Source of the DNA: an uncultured Oscillibacter sp.
GTDB taxonomy: Bacteria > Bacillota > Clostridia > Oscillospirales > Oscillospiraceae
Length of the DNA: 7,971 bases
Direction of reading: 5' to 3'
Assembly: GCA_948435975.1 (NCBI GenBank)
Contig: CAOJHG010000077.1
Coordinates: 1 to 7,971 of the forward strand
The notes beneath the pieces were generated by a model that searched no databases, was not told the DNA's origin, and was given only the letters and a program-made list of their open reading frames with translations. Position 1 is the stretch's first letter; each line of letters opens with the position of its first letter. The translations under genes were made by a program, and so were the position numbers. Of this stretch, positions 1 through 6,811 are shown one piece after another.

Positions 1-1
1 G

Positions 2-244
2 ACTCAAATCGACCTCATCCCTATTGCGGAAGAGGTGGAGCGGCGGCTGGCGGGCTGTTCAAAAAATATTACGGTCGCCGTTATGGGCTGTGCCGTCAAT
101 GGGCCTGGAGAAGCTGCCGCCGCCGATATCGGTATTGCCGGAGGCAGCGGAGAAGGCCTGCTGTTCCGAAAAGGTGAGGTTTTGTGCAAGGTCCCTCAGG
201 AACGGCTTGTGGACGCCCTGATGGAGCAGATCGAAAGGCTGTAG
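2..244 (+). CDS. ispG: 4-hydroxy-3-methylbut-2-enyl diphosphate synthase, C-terminal part (partial, 5' end outside window)
   Basis: This is the last 80 codons of IspG (GcpE), which reductively converts methylerythritol cyclodiphosphate to HMBPP in the cytosolic MEP isoprenoid pathway, using a [4Fe-4S] cluster. The visible part carries the family signature VAVMGCAVNGPGEA. Its Cys (codon at 89-91) and the Glu seven residues later (110-112) correspond to the last cysteine and the glutamate ligand of the cluster in E. coli IspG (C305 and E312, recalled from the literature). The following ADIGIAGG and a short tail to the TAG stop are also typical. The other two cluster cysteines lie upstream of the window. 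The gene runs into polC with a 47-base gap and no hairpin, so the two are probably co-transcribed, as is common in Clostridia. The methionines and GTG within this stretch are internal; no true start is visible. Confidence 0.96.
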   Translation, partial: TQIDLIPIAEEVERRLAGCSKNITVAVMGCAVNGPGEAAAADIGIAGGSGEGLLFRKGEVLCKVPQERLVDALMEQIERL

Positions 245-270
245 CGCCTACATAGAAAGCGTTTGAATCC

Positions 271-287
271 AAGGAGAAGAAAGAGGA
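271..287 (+). promoter_or_regulatory. polC ribosome binding region (two overlapping candidates)
   Basis: A purine-rich stretch precedes the polC ATG at 292. AAGGAG at 271-276 is the better match to the anti-Shine-Dalgarno but lies 15 bases from the ATG, which is long. GAGGA at 283-287 is weaker and only 4 bases away. A TAG in the polC frame at 253-255 excludes any start far upstream, so the ATG at 292 is effectively the first usable start. Which of the two sites is used cannot be decided from sequence. Confidence 0.55.
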
Positions 288-291
288 AGCT

Positions 292-3200
292 ATGTCTAAA
301 ACAATTCCCTTTTTTGAGATGTTCGCGGAATTGCAGGTCTCGCCCGATCTTCGCCGCCTGCTGCTGGGAGCCGTCCTGACCAGCGCGAAAATCAACCAGT
401 CCGACCTGTCCATCTGCCTGAACCTGACGCTCTCCCGCCACCTCTCTGAGACCGAACAACTGCGCCTGGAGGAGGCTATGGAGGCTTCTTATGGCTTCCG
501 CCGGGTGGAACTGCATACTGTCTGTGTTGAGGAACCGGAAAAGGGTCCTTTGGAAGACCCGCTGTCCTCCTCCGGAAAAAAAGAAAAAAAAGCGGGGAAG
601 GTCCTTATGGGCAAGGCTGTCAAAGCCCGCTCACAGCCCATTGCAGGACTGAATTTGAAAACAGGCACCGCCGCTGTTACCGGAAAAGTCTTTGCTTTCC
701 AAGCGCAGGAGACCCGGCGGGCCGGATCTTGGCGGGTCAGCTTCGACATGACGGACCACACTGGCTCTGTTACGGTGCAGAAAAATATGAACGAAAAGGC
801 GGCCCAGGCTTTGGAGCACGCTGTCAAGCCCGGCATGTGGCTGTGCGTTCAGGGACGGGTGGAGGAGACCTATGATGGGAAGGATATCCAACTGAACCCT
901 ATCAACATCAACACCTTTACCCACGAGGAGCGGGAGGACAAGGCGCCTGTCAAACGGGTGGAGCTGCACCTGCACACGAAAATGAGCAATATGGACGCTC
1001 TCACAGACACTGCCGAGGCCATCAAGACCGCCATCCGCTGGGGACATCCCGCTATCGCTGTTACAGATCACGGCGTTGCCCAGTCTTTCCCGGACGCATG
1101 GCACGCCGCAGGGAACAAAATCAAGATCCTTTATGGCGTGGAAGGTTATTTCCTCAACAACCTGGACGACCGGATCGTTGTTCATGGACTCCAGGACCAG
1201 CCGCTGGAAGGGGAGGTCGTCTGCTTCGACATTGAGACCACCGGCCTGAGGGTGGACCGGGAAGCTATTACGGAGATTGGCGCGGTGGTACTGCGGAACG
1301 GAGAGGTTGCCGAGCGCTTTCAGACCTTTGTGAACCCCGAGCGGCGGCTCACTCCGGAAATCATTGGGCTTACCGGCATTACCGACGCTATGCTGCAAGA
1401 CGCGCCCCCGGTAAAAGAGGCGTTGAAGGCATTCCTGAATTTTGTGGACGGGCGGCCTCTTGCTGCGCACAACGCGGAGTTTGATATCAGCTTCATTCGG
1501 GCGTGGTGCAAAAAGACGGGGTTGGCCTTTCAGCCTACCTATATTGACTCCTTGATTCTTGCGCAGAACCTGCTGCCGGGGTTGGGAAAATACAAGCTGG
1601 ACATCGTTGCGGAACATCTGGACCTCCCCGCTTTCAACCATCACCGGGCCAGCGACGACGCCGCTACTGTGGCCTATATGCTGATTCCCTTCTGGAATAT
1701 GCTGCGGGAAAAGGGCGTTCATACCCTCCAGGGCATTAACCCGGAGATGGAGAAGCTGCGTCCCCTTGGCAGTAAGACCAACCGCTTTCCGAAACATATC
1801 ATCCTTCTGGCCAGAAACAAGGTGGGCTTGAAAAACCTCTATCAGATGATCTCCGCCTCAAACCTGCAATATTTCAAGCGGGTGCCCATCATCCCCAAGA
1901 GCCTGCTGCGGGAACACCGGGAAGGCGTGATCGTGGGGTCCGCCTGCGAGGCCGGAGAGCTGTTTCAGGCCGTGAAGGATCACAAGGATTGGGACGAGCT
2001 GAAACGCCTGGCGGATTTTTACGACTATCTGGAGATTCAGCCCCTCTGCAACAACGCCTTTATGCTGCGGAATGGAGACGCGCAGTCTGAAAGAGATTTG
2101 CGGGACTTCAACCGCACCATCGTCCGCTTGGGAGAGGAACTGGGGAAGCCCGTCTGCGCTACTGGAGACGTTCACTTCCTGGAGCCGGAGGACGAGGTTT
2201 TCCGGCACATCCTCTTAGCCTCCAAAAAGTTCCCGGACGCCAACGAACCCCTTCCCATCTACTTCAAGACCACGGACGAGATGCTCAAAGAGTTCTCCTA
2301 TCTGGGGAAGGAAAAGGCTTATGAGGTCGTGGTCACCAATACCCGCCTTGTCGCGGACCAAATCGAGACCTTTGAGCTGCTGCCTAAGGAGCTCTTCCCG
2401 CCGAAGCTGGAGAACTCCAAGGAGGAATTGAACCGCCTGGTTTGGGAGAAGGTCCACCGGCTCTACGGGGAGGACCCGCCTCAGCTCATTGTGGACCGGC
2501 TGAACGTGGAACTTGGCGGCATCCTGGGAAAGTACGACGTGGTGTACATGTCGGCTCAGAAGCTGGTGCAGCGGTCCCTGGAAAATGGGTATCTGGTGGG
2601 CTCCCGGGGGTCTGTAGGGTCGTCTCTGGCGGCATACATGTCCGGCATCACCGAGGTCAACGCCCTGCCGCCTCATTACCGCTGTCCCAAATGCAAAAAC
2701 TCCGAGTTCATCCAGGACGGGTCCTATGGCTGCGGCGCGGATATGCCGGACAAGGTCTGTCCCGTCTGCGGCACAGCCTATGAGAAGGACGGGTTCGACA
2801 TCCCCTTCGAGACCTTCCTGGGCTTTGGCGGCGGCAAGGTCCCGGATATCGACCTGAACTTCTCCGGCGAGTACCAGGCCCGGGCCCACCGCCACGCTAT
2901 TGAGATGTTTGGCGAGTCCCAGGTATTTCGTGCGGGCACGGTGGGCACCCTGGCGGAGAAAACAGCCTATGGTTTCGTGAAAAAGTACCTGGAGGAAAAC
3001 GACATAGCCGCCGGCCGTGCGGAGGAAAACCGCCTTACTCTGGGCTGTGTGGGCGTCCGGCGCACCACTGGCCAGCACCCCGGCGGTCTGGTGGTGGTGC
3101 CCGCTGACAAGAGTATGGAGGATTTCTGTCCCGTCCAGCACCCGGCGGACGACGACGGCTCCGACACCATCACCACCCATTTTGACTATCACTCCATGGA

Positions 3201-4275
3201 GGCCAATCTCCTCAAGCTGGACATGCTGGGACACGACGACCCCACTATGGTCCGGATGATGCAGGACTTGACCGGCGTGGACCCACAGAAGATCCCTTTG
3301 GACGACCCGGACACCATGTCTATTTTTACCTCCAGCAAGGTCCTGGGCTATGAGAACGACGAGATTTTAGGACCTACTGGGGCTGTGGCAATCCCGGAGT
3401 TCAATACCCGCTTCACCCGCCAGATGCTGGTTGATACGCAGCCGAAGGATTTCACCACCCTTGTCCGGCTTTCCGGCTTCTCCCACGGCACGGATGTTTG
3501 GATGGGCAACGCGAAGGACCTGATCCTCAGCGGCACCGCTACCGTTTTGGAAACCGTGGGCTGCCGTGACGACATTATGCTGTATCTGATCTCCATGGGC
3601 CTGGACCCGAAAATGAGCTTCAAGATCATGGAATTCGTTCGGAAAGGCAAGGTGAAAAAGGGCGGCTTTGAGGAGGGCTGGGAAGAGGCCATGCGGGAAC
3701 ACAGCGTACCGGATTGGTACATCGACTCCCTGGCGAAAATCGGCTACCTCTTCCCGAAGGCGCACGCGGTGGCTTATGTCATGATGGCGTTCCGCATTGC
3801 CTGGTTTAAGGTGCATGAGCCGCTGGTGTTCTATGCGACGTTCTTCTCTGTCCGGGCCAAGGCGTTTGATGCAGAGTACTGCTGCGCTGGAAAAGACGCA
3901 GTGAAGAAGAAAATCCGGGAAATCGAGAACAAAAAGGACGCCTCTGCTGTGGAGAAGGACCTGATGACCACGCTGGAGGTATGCTATGAGTTCTACCTTC
4001 GGGGCTTCCACTTCGAGACCATCGACATTTACAAGTCCGACGCCACGAAATTCCTGATTACGGATAATGGACTGCTTCCTCCCTTCACCTCAGTGCATGG
4101 CTTGGGCGAGGCGGCGGCGCTGGACACAGTGGAGAAGCGGAAGGGACAGGAATTCATCTCTATTGAGGAGTTCGCCACCCGATGCAGCAAGCTCTCCAAG
4201 ACCCACATTGAGCAGCTCAAGGCCCTGGGCGCTTTTGTGGGGATGAACGAGACCAGCCAGATTTCCCTGTTTTGA
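292..4275 (+). CDS. polC: DNA polymerase III subunit alpha, PolC type, with proofreading exonuclease
   Basis: This is the replicative DNA polymerase of Firmicutes, 1327 residues and complete. Domains in order: a short N-terminal domain (about 1-80); a Lys/Glu-rich linker (about 80-115); an OB fold (about 125-212); the first half of a PHP domain (H226, H228, D259, H260, E284); an inserted DEDDh exonuclease with D313/E315, D398 and H451/D456; the rest of PHP (D626, H628); then the C-family polymerase core. The core shows VGSRGSVGSS at 769-778, a zinc-knuckle pattern C798/C801 with C823/C826, and catalytic aspartates D852, D854 (PDIDLNFSG) and D977 (KLDMLGHD). The D854-D977 spacing of 123 equals that recalled for Geobacillus PolC (D975-D1098). 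The C-terminus QISLF (1323-1327) matches the beta-clamp binding motif. All exonuclease and polymerase acids are present, so the enzyme should be active. It is about 110 residues shorter than B. subtilis PolC (1437), all missing ahead of the exonuclease. It follows ispG; no rimP or nusA follows it here. Confidence 0.99.
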   Translation: MSKTIPFFEMFAELQVSPDLRRLLLGAVLTSAKINQSDLSICLNLTLSRHLSETEQLRLEEAMEASYGFRRVELHTVCVEEPEKGPLEDPLSSSGKKEKKAGKVLMGKAVKARSQPIAGLNLKTGTAAVTGKVFAFQAQETRRAGSWRVSFDMTDHTGSVTVQKNMNEKAAQALEHAVKPGMWLCVQGRVEETYDGKDIQLNPININTFTHEEREDKAPVKRVELHLHTKMSNMDALTDTAEAIKTAIRWGHPAIAVTDHGVAQSFPDAWHAAGNKIKILYGVEGYFLNNLDDRIVVHGLQDQPLEGEVVCFDIETTGLRVDREAITEIGAVVLRNGEVAERFQTFVNPERRLTPEIIGLTGITDAMLQDAPPVKEALKAFLNFVDGRPLAAHNAEFDISFIRAWCKKTGLAFQPTYIDSLILAQNLLPGLGKYKLDIVAEHLDLPAFNHHRASDDAATVAYMLIPFWNMLREKGVHTLQGINPEMEKLRPLGSKTNRFPKHIILLARNKVGLKNLYQMISASNLQYFKRVPIIPKSLLREHREGVIVGSACEAGELFQAVKDHKDWDELKRLADFYDYLEIQPLCNNAFMLRNGDAQSERDLRDFNRTIVRLGEELGKPVCATGDVHFLEPEDEVFRHILLASKKFPDANEPLPIYFKTTDEMLKEFSYLGKEKAYEVVVTNTRLVADQIETFELLPKELFPPKLENSKEELNRLVWEKVHRLYGEDPPQLIVDRLNVELGGILGKYDVVYMSAQKLVQRSLENGYLVGSRGSVGSSLAAYMSGITEVNALPPHYRCPKCKNSEFIQDGSYGCGADMPDKVCPVCGTAYEKDGFDIPFETFLGFGGGKVPDIDLNFSGEYQARAHRHAIEMFGESQVFRAGTVGTLAEKTAYGFVKKYLEENDIAAGRAEENRLTLGCVGVRRTTGQHPGGLVVVPADKSMEDFCPVQHPADDDGSDTITTHFDYHSMEANLLKLDMLGHDDPTMVRMMQDLTGVDPQKIPLDDPDTMSIFTSSKVLGYENDEILGPTGAVAIPEFNTRFTRQMLVDTQPKDFTTLVRLSGFSHGTDVWMGNAKDLILSGTATVLETVGCRDDIMLYLISMGLDPKMSFKIMEFVRKGKVKKGGFEEGWEEAMREHSVPDWYIDSLAKIGYLFPKAHAVAYVMMAFRIAWFKVHEPLVFYATFFSVRAKAFDAEYCCAGKDAVKKKIREIENKKDASAVEKDLMTTLEVCYEFYLRGFHFETIDIYKSDATKFLITDNGLLPPFTSVHGLGEAAALDTVEKRKGQEFISIEEFATRCSKLSKTHIEQLKALGAFVGMNETSQISLF

Positions 4276-4319
4276 AAGCGCTCTTGTATTTTGTAATCCC
4301 CGCCCTCCATTCATAAATA

Positions 4320-4374
4320 AAACCAAGAGACCGTCCCTGTATCATGGACAGTCTCTTGGTTTGATTTTTGTTTT
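4320..4374. terminator. Bidirectional Rho-independent terminator between polC and the convergent pot operon
   Basis: Arms at 4320-4336 and 4346-4362 pair over 17 positions with a 9-base loop (4337-4345). The only non-Watson-Crick position is C4332 opposite A4350. On the plus strand the stem is followed by a T-rich run (ATTTTTGTTTT, 4364-4374), ending polC transcripts 44 bases after the stop codon. On the minus strand the same position becomes a G-U wobble, so the stem is fully paired, and it is followed by a TTTTATTTAT-like tract, ending the pot/thioesterase transcript 18 bases after its stop. The convergent placement fits a terminator shared by both units. Confidence 0.88.
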
Positions 4375-4380
4375 AGGGGG

Positions 4381-4794
4381 TCATGTTCCCGCTTCCTGCT
4401 GCTTTTCCAGCTTAGCGCTGCACTTATCCAGGAAGCGCTGGTTGTGGATGACCGCACGGGTGTGGAAGCCGCTGCCGATAGGCCCTTTTTCGTCCCAGGC
4501 TGTCACCTTAAATTCCACCATTTTCCCATTTTCCGACACATTCACAATCTCCGCTTCCGCCCATACCTTCATGCCGATAGGAGTAGGCGCGTCGTGGCTG
4601 ATGTCCAGATGGGTCCCTACGCTGCCATGCTCCTCGTCCAGAAAGGTTTGCAGGCCCACCATCGCCGCGTTTTCCATCATCGCCGCCATGAAGGGCGTCC
4701 CAAATACCGGCAGAGCGCCCGAGCCGGTGGCCTCCGCAGTCAGGCTCTGGGTCACGGTATCTTCCAGGCGGCACTTCGTTCCAATCAGAATCAT
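4381..4794 (-). CDS. Hotdog-fold acyl-CoA thioesterase, FlK-like family
   Basis: A 137-residue protein resembling the fluoroacetyl-CoA thioesterase (FlK)-like family of single-domain hotdog enzymes, which hydrolyse acyl-CoA thioesters. Three residues match the FlK catalytic set by spacing: T33 (in FGTP), E41 (in MMENAA) and H67 (in VGTHLDISH). The intervals 8 and 26 equal T42-E50-H76 of FlK as recalled. The helix with the Glu, the central VGTHLDISH strand, a P-x-G turn at 72-74 and a late H111-x-R113 are typical of the family. Its substrate cannot be read from sequence, and fluoroacetate resistance should not be assumed; a housekeeping role on a small acyl-CoA is at least as likely. The ATG at 4794 is chosen because GGGAG lies 7 bases upstream, whereas the frame extended further upstream would run into potCD and encodes an arginine/tryptophan-rich stretch unlike a protein start. 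It lies 28 bases after potCD on the same strand, so it is likely the last gene of that operon. There is no signal peptide or membrane segment, so it should be cytosolic. Confidence 0.85.
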   Translation of the reverse strand: MILIGTKCRLEDTVTQSLTAEATGSGALPVFGTPFMAAMMENAAMVGLQTFLDEEHGSVGTHLDISHDAPTPIGMKVWAEAEIVNVSENGKMVEFKVTAWDEKGPIGSGFHTRAVIHNQRFLDKCSAKLEKQQEAGT

Positions 4795-4801
4795 TGTCAA
4801 G

Positions 4802-4810
4802 CTCCCTTCT
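4802..4810 (-). promoter_or_regulatory. Thioesterase ribosome binding site
   Basis: Read on the minus strand the sequence is AGAAGGGAG, ending 7 bases before the ATG at 4794. It lies in the 28-base gap after the potCD stop codon and fixes the 137-residue start. Confidence 0.7.
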
Positions 4811-4822
4811 CTGGCTGGAAAC

Positions 4823-6811
4823 TCAAATTCCCAGCTCTGTCCACAGCTCATTATACAGCTTCCGCGTCTCCATGGGAAGCACCAAATAGGCCTCGCAGCG
4901 TTCCAGGGTCTCCTCCGGCGCGGCCATGATCTCGTAAATTTCCGGTTCCAGCGCTTCCCCATACTGCTCCTCGTAGTACGCCGGATACTGCTCCAAGGCC
5001 TCTTGATTGGGGGATGCGTAACCGATATAGTCCATGTTCTTCAGGTTGGCTTCCGTGGACGCGATGAAGTTCATCCAGGCGTGGGCCTCCTCGTAATGGG
5101 GCGCTTCCTTCAGCACGCACATGGCGTCCATGAACCAGTTGGAGCCCTCCTCTGGAACCACAAAGGCCAGGTCCTCGTTGTTTTCCAGCATCGTGAGATA
5201 ATCTCCCGCGTAGTATGCGCCGATGGCCGCGTTATTTCCTTCCATCTTCTGGTAAATCTCATCCATGACGAAGGACTGATAGATCCCGCGGTTCTTGGCG
5301 TCTTTGAGGAGCTGGAAGGCCTCCCGCAGCTCATCCTCACTGGTGGTGTTCAAGGAATAGCCCAGATAGCTGAGGGCCGTTGCCATGGCATCCCGGGAAT
5401 TGCGGAACATCAGCACGTTTCCGGCATACTGGCTGTCAAACATGGCGCTCCAGCTAGTGACCGGCTCATCCAGCATGGCGGTGTTGTAGATAATTCCCAC
5501 CGTACCCCAGGCGTATGGGACGGTGTATTTGTTCTGCGGGTCGTAGGCCAGATTCTGGAAGCGCTCGGAAATCAGGGAAAAGTTGGGAATCTGACGGTAA
5601 TCCAGCTCTGCCAGCATGTCTTCCTCAATCAGCTGGGAGATCATGTAGTCGGATGGCACCACCACATCGTAATCCCCCGCGCCGCTTTTCAGAAGGGAAT
5701 AGAGGGCTTCGTTGCTCTCGGCGGTCTGGTAGTTGACGATGATGCCCGTCTCCTCCTCAAACTGGCCAATCAGGTCCTCGTCGATATACTCGCCCCAGCT
5801 GCACACGTTCACCACCGGCTGGGCGTTGGTAGCCCGGGTGAGCAGGACCACGGCCACCAGGAAGCAGGCCGTCAGTCCCGCCGCTGCAATCCGGCTGAAG
5901 CGCTTTCCGCCGGGCGAGTCCAAGAAACAGGTGACACGCTGGGCAAGCGGGCTGGTCTGGCGCTCCTCATGGGGGTGATGGTCCGCCCGAAGGTTCACAA
6001 TGACCAGCAGGACCAGCACCGTCACAAAAAGCAGGGTGGATATGGCGTTGATCTCCGGCGTGACCCGTTTCTTCGTCATGCCGTAGATGGTCATTGCCAG
6101 AGTTGAGGCCGAGGAGCCCGCTGTGAAATAGCTGATGATGAAGTCGTCCACGCTCATGGTGAAGGCCGTCAGCGCACCGGAGGCAATCCCGGGCTTGATC
6201 TCCGGCAAAATCACCTTCCAAAACGCCTGCATCCAGGTACACCCAAGGTCCTGGGCGGCGTCCACCAGGTTCTTATCCATCTGCCGCAGCTTGGGGCCGA
6301 CGGAAAGAATCACATAGGGAATGTTGAAGGTCACATGGGCAATCAGCAGGGTGCCAAAGCCCAGGGTCAGCCGTTCCGGGAGGAAAATCAGGCCCTGGAT
6401 GCTGTTGAACCATCCCGCAAAGCCGCTCCAGAAGGTGAAAAACGCCACGAAAAACAGGCACATGGCAACGCCCGTCACAATATCGGCGTTCATCATGGGG
6501 ATGTTGTTCACAGTGTTCAGCACGTTCCGGGAGCGCCGCCGGAGGCTGTAAAACCCAATGGCGGCGAAAGTCCCGGCAACAGTTGCAAGCGCCGTCGCCA
6601 GCAGGGACACCAGCAGCGTGGTGTAGACGCTCCGCATAATCAGGCGGTTCTGAAAGAGGGATTTGTACCAATCCAAGGAAAAGCCGCTCCAGACGACATT
6701 GCTGTTGCCTCTGTTGAAGGAGAAGACAATCAGAAGGAAAATAGGCGCGTAGAGAAACAGGAACACCAAAGCCGTAAAGACGCGGCTCAAAATCGAATTC
6801 CGTCTTTTCAC
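4823..6811 (-). CDS. potCD: Fused spermidine/putrescine-type ABC transporter permease and substrate-binding protein (PotC-PotD)
   Basis: One continuous 662-residue reading frame. Residues 1-275 are a PotC-type permease with six hydrophobic segments (about 10-32, 62-90, 110-128, 150-171, 205-230, 255-275) and the EAA-type ATPase-contact loop around 183-208 (DAAQDLG then LPEIKPG). A charged linker (276-306) leads to a seventh hydrophobic helix (about 307-325). Residues 333-662 are a PotD-type binding domain of about the size of mature PotD: SWGEY at 338-342, ESNEALYSLL, VPSDY at 385-389, PYAWGT, and FMDAM around D562. Permease C-termini of this family face the cytoplasm, so the extra helix would place the binding domain outside, tethered to its channel. 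The GTG start at 6811 overlaps the potB stop by 4 bases and has a strong Shine-Dalgarno sequence. The pairing with potA and potB supports a polyamine importer. Exact ligand is uncertain because some pocket residues differ from E. coli PotD (N471, D474, F560). Natural fusions of binding domains to ABC permeases are known in Gram-positives (for example GlnP-type). Confidence 0.94.
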   Translation of the reverse strand: MKRRNSILSRVFTALVFLFLYAPIFLLIVFSFNRGNSNVVWSGFSLDWYKSLFQNRLIMRSVYTTLLVSLLATALATVAGTFAAIGFYSLRRRSRNVLNTVNNIPMMNADIVTGVAMCLFFVAFFTFWSGFAGWFNSIQGLIFLPERLTLGFGTLLIAHVTFNIPYVILSVGPKLRQMDKNLVDAAQDLGCTWMQAFWKVILPEIKPGIASGALTAFTMSVDDFIISYFTAGSSASTLAMTIYGMTKKRVTPEINAISTLLFVTVLVLLVIVNLRADHHPHEERQTSPLAQRVTCFLDSPGGKRFSRIAAAGLTACFLVAVVLLTRATNAQPVVNVCSWGEYIDEDLIGQFEEETGIIVNYQTAESNEALYSLLKSGAGDYDVVVPSDYMISQLIEEDMLAELDYRQIPNFSLISERFQNLAYDPQNKYTVPYAWGTVGIIYNTAMLDEPVTSWSAMFDSQYAGNVLMFRNSRDAMATALSYLGYSLNTTSEDELREAFQLLKDAKNRGIYQSFVMDEIYQKMEGNNAAIGAYYAGDYLTMLENNEDLAFVVPEEGSNWFMDAMCVLKEAPHYEEAHAWMNFIASTEANLKNMDYIGYASPNQEALEQYPAYYEEQYGEALEPEIYEIMAAPEETLERCEAYLVLPMETRKLYNELWTELGI

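Noticed and set aside
631..3234. Long minus-strand open frames opposite polC (about 631-1797 and 2215-3234).
   Set aside because: They lie entirely inside polC, whose domains are intact throughout, and their translations resemble no known family; they are codon-bias shadows.
4276..4319. A possible small RNA or leader peptide in the gap after polC.
   Set aside because: Only the terminator hairpin is visible; no start codon with a ribosome binding site and no other stable inverted repeat was seen in these 44 bases.
4795..4962. Extended start for the thioesterase at 4962.
   Set aside because: The extra 56 residues overlap the 3' end of potCD, are rich in Arg and Trp, and the hotdog domain plus a good ribosome binding site fit the ATG at 4794.
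4361..6106. A very long plus-strand open frame opposite the thioesterase and potCD genes.
   Set aside because: It is antisense to two clearly recognisable proteins, shows no family features, and is explained by the third-position GC bias of the minus-strand genes.
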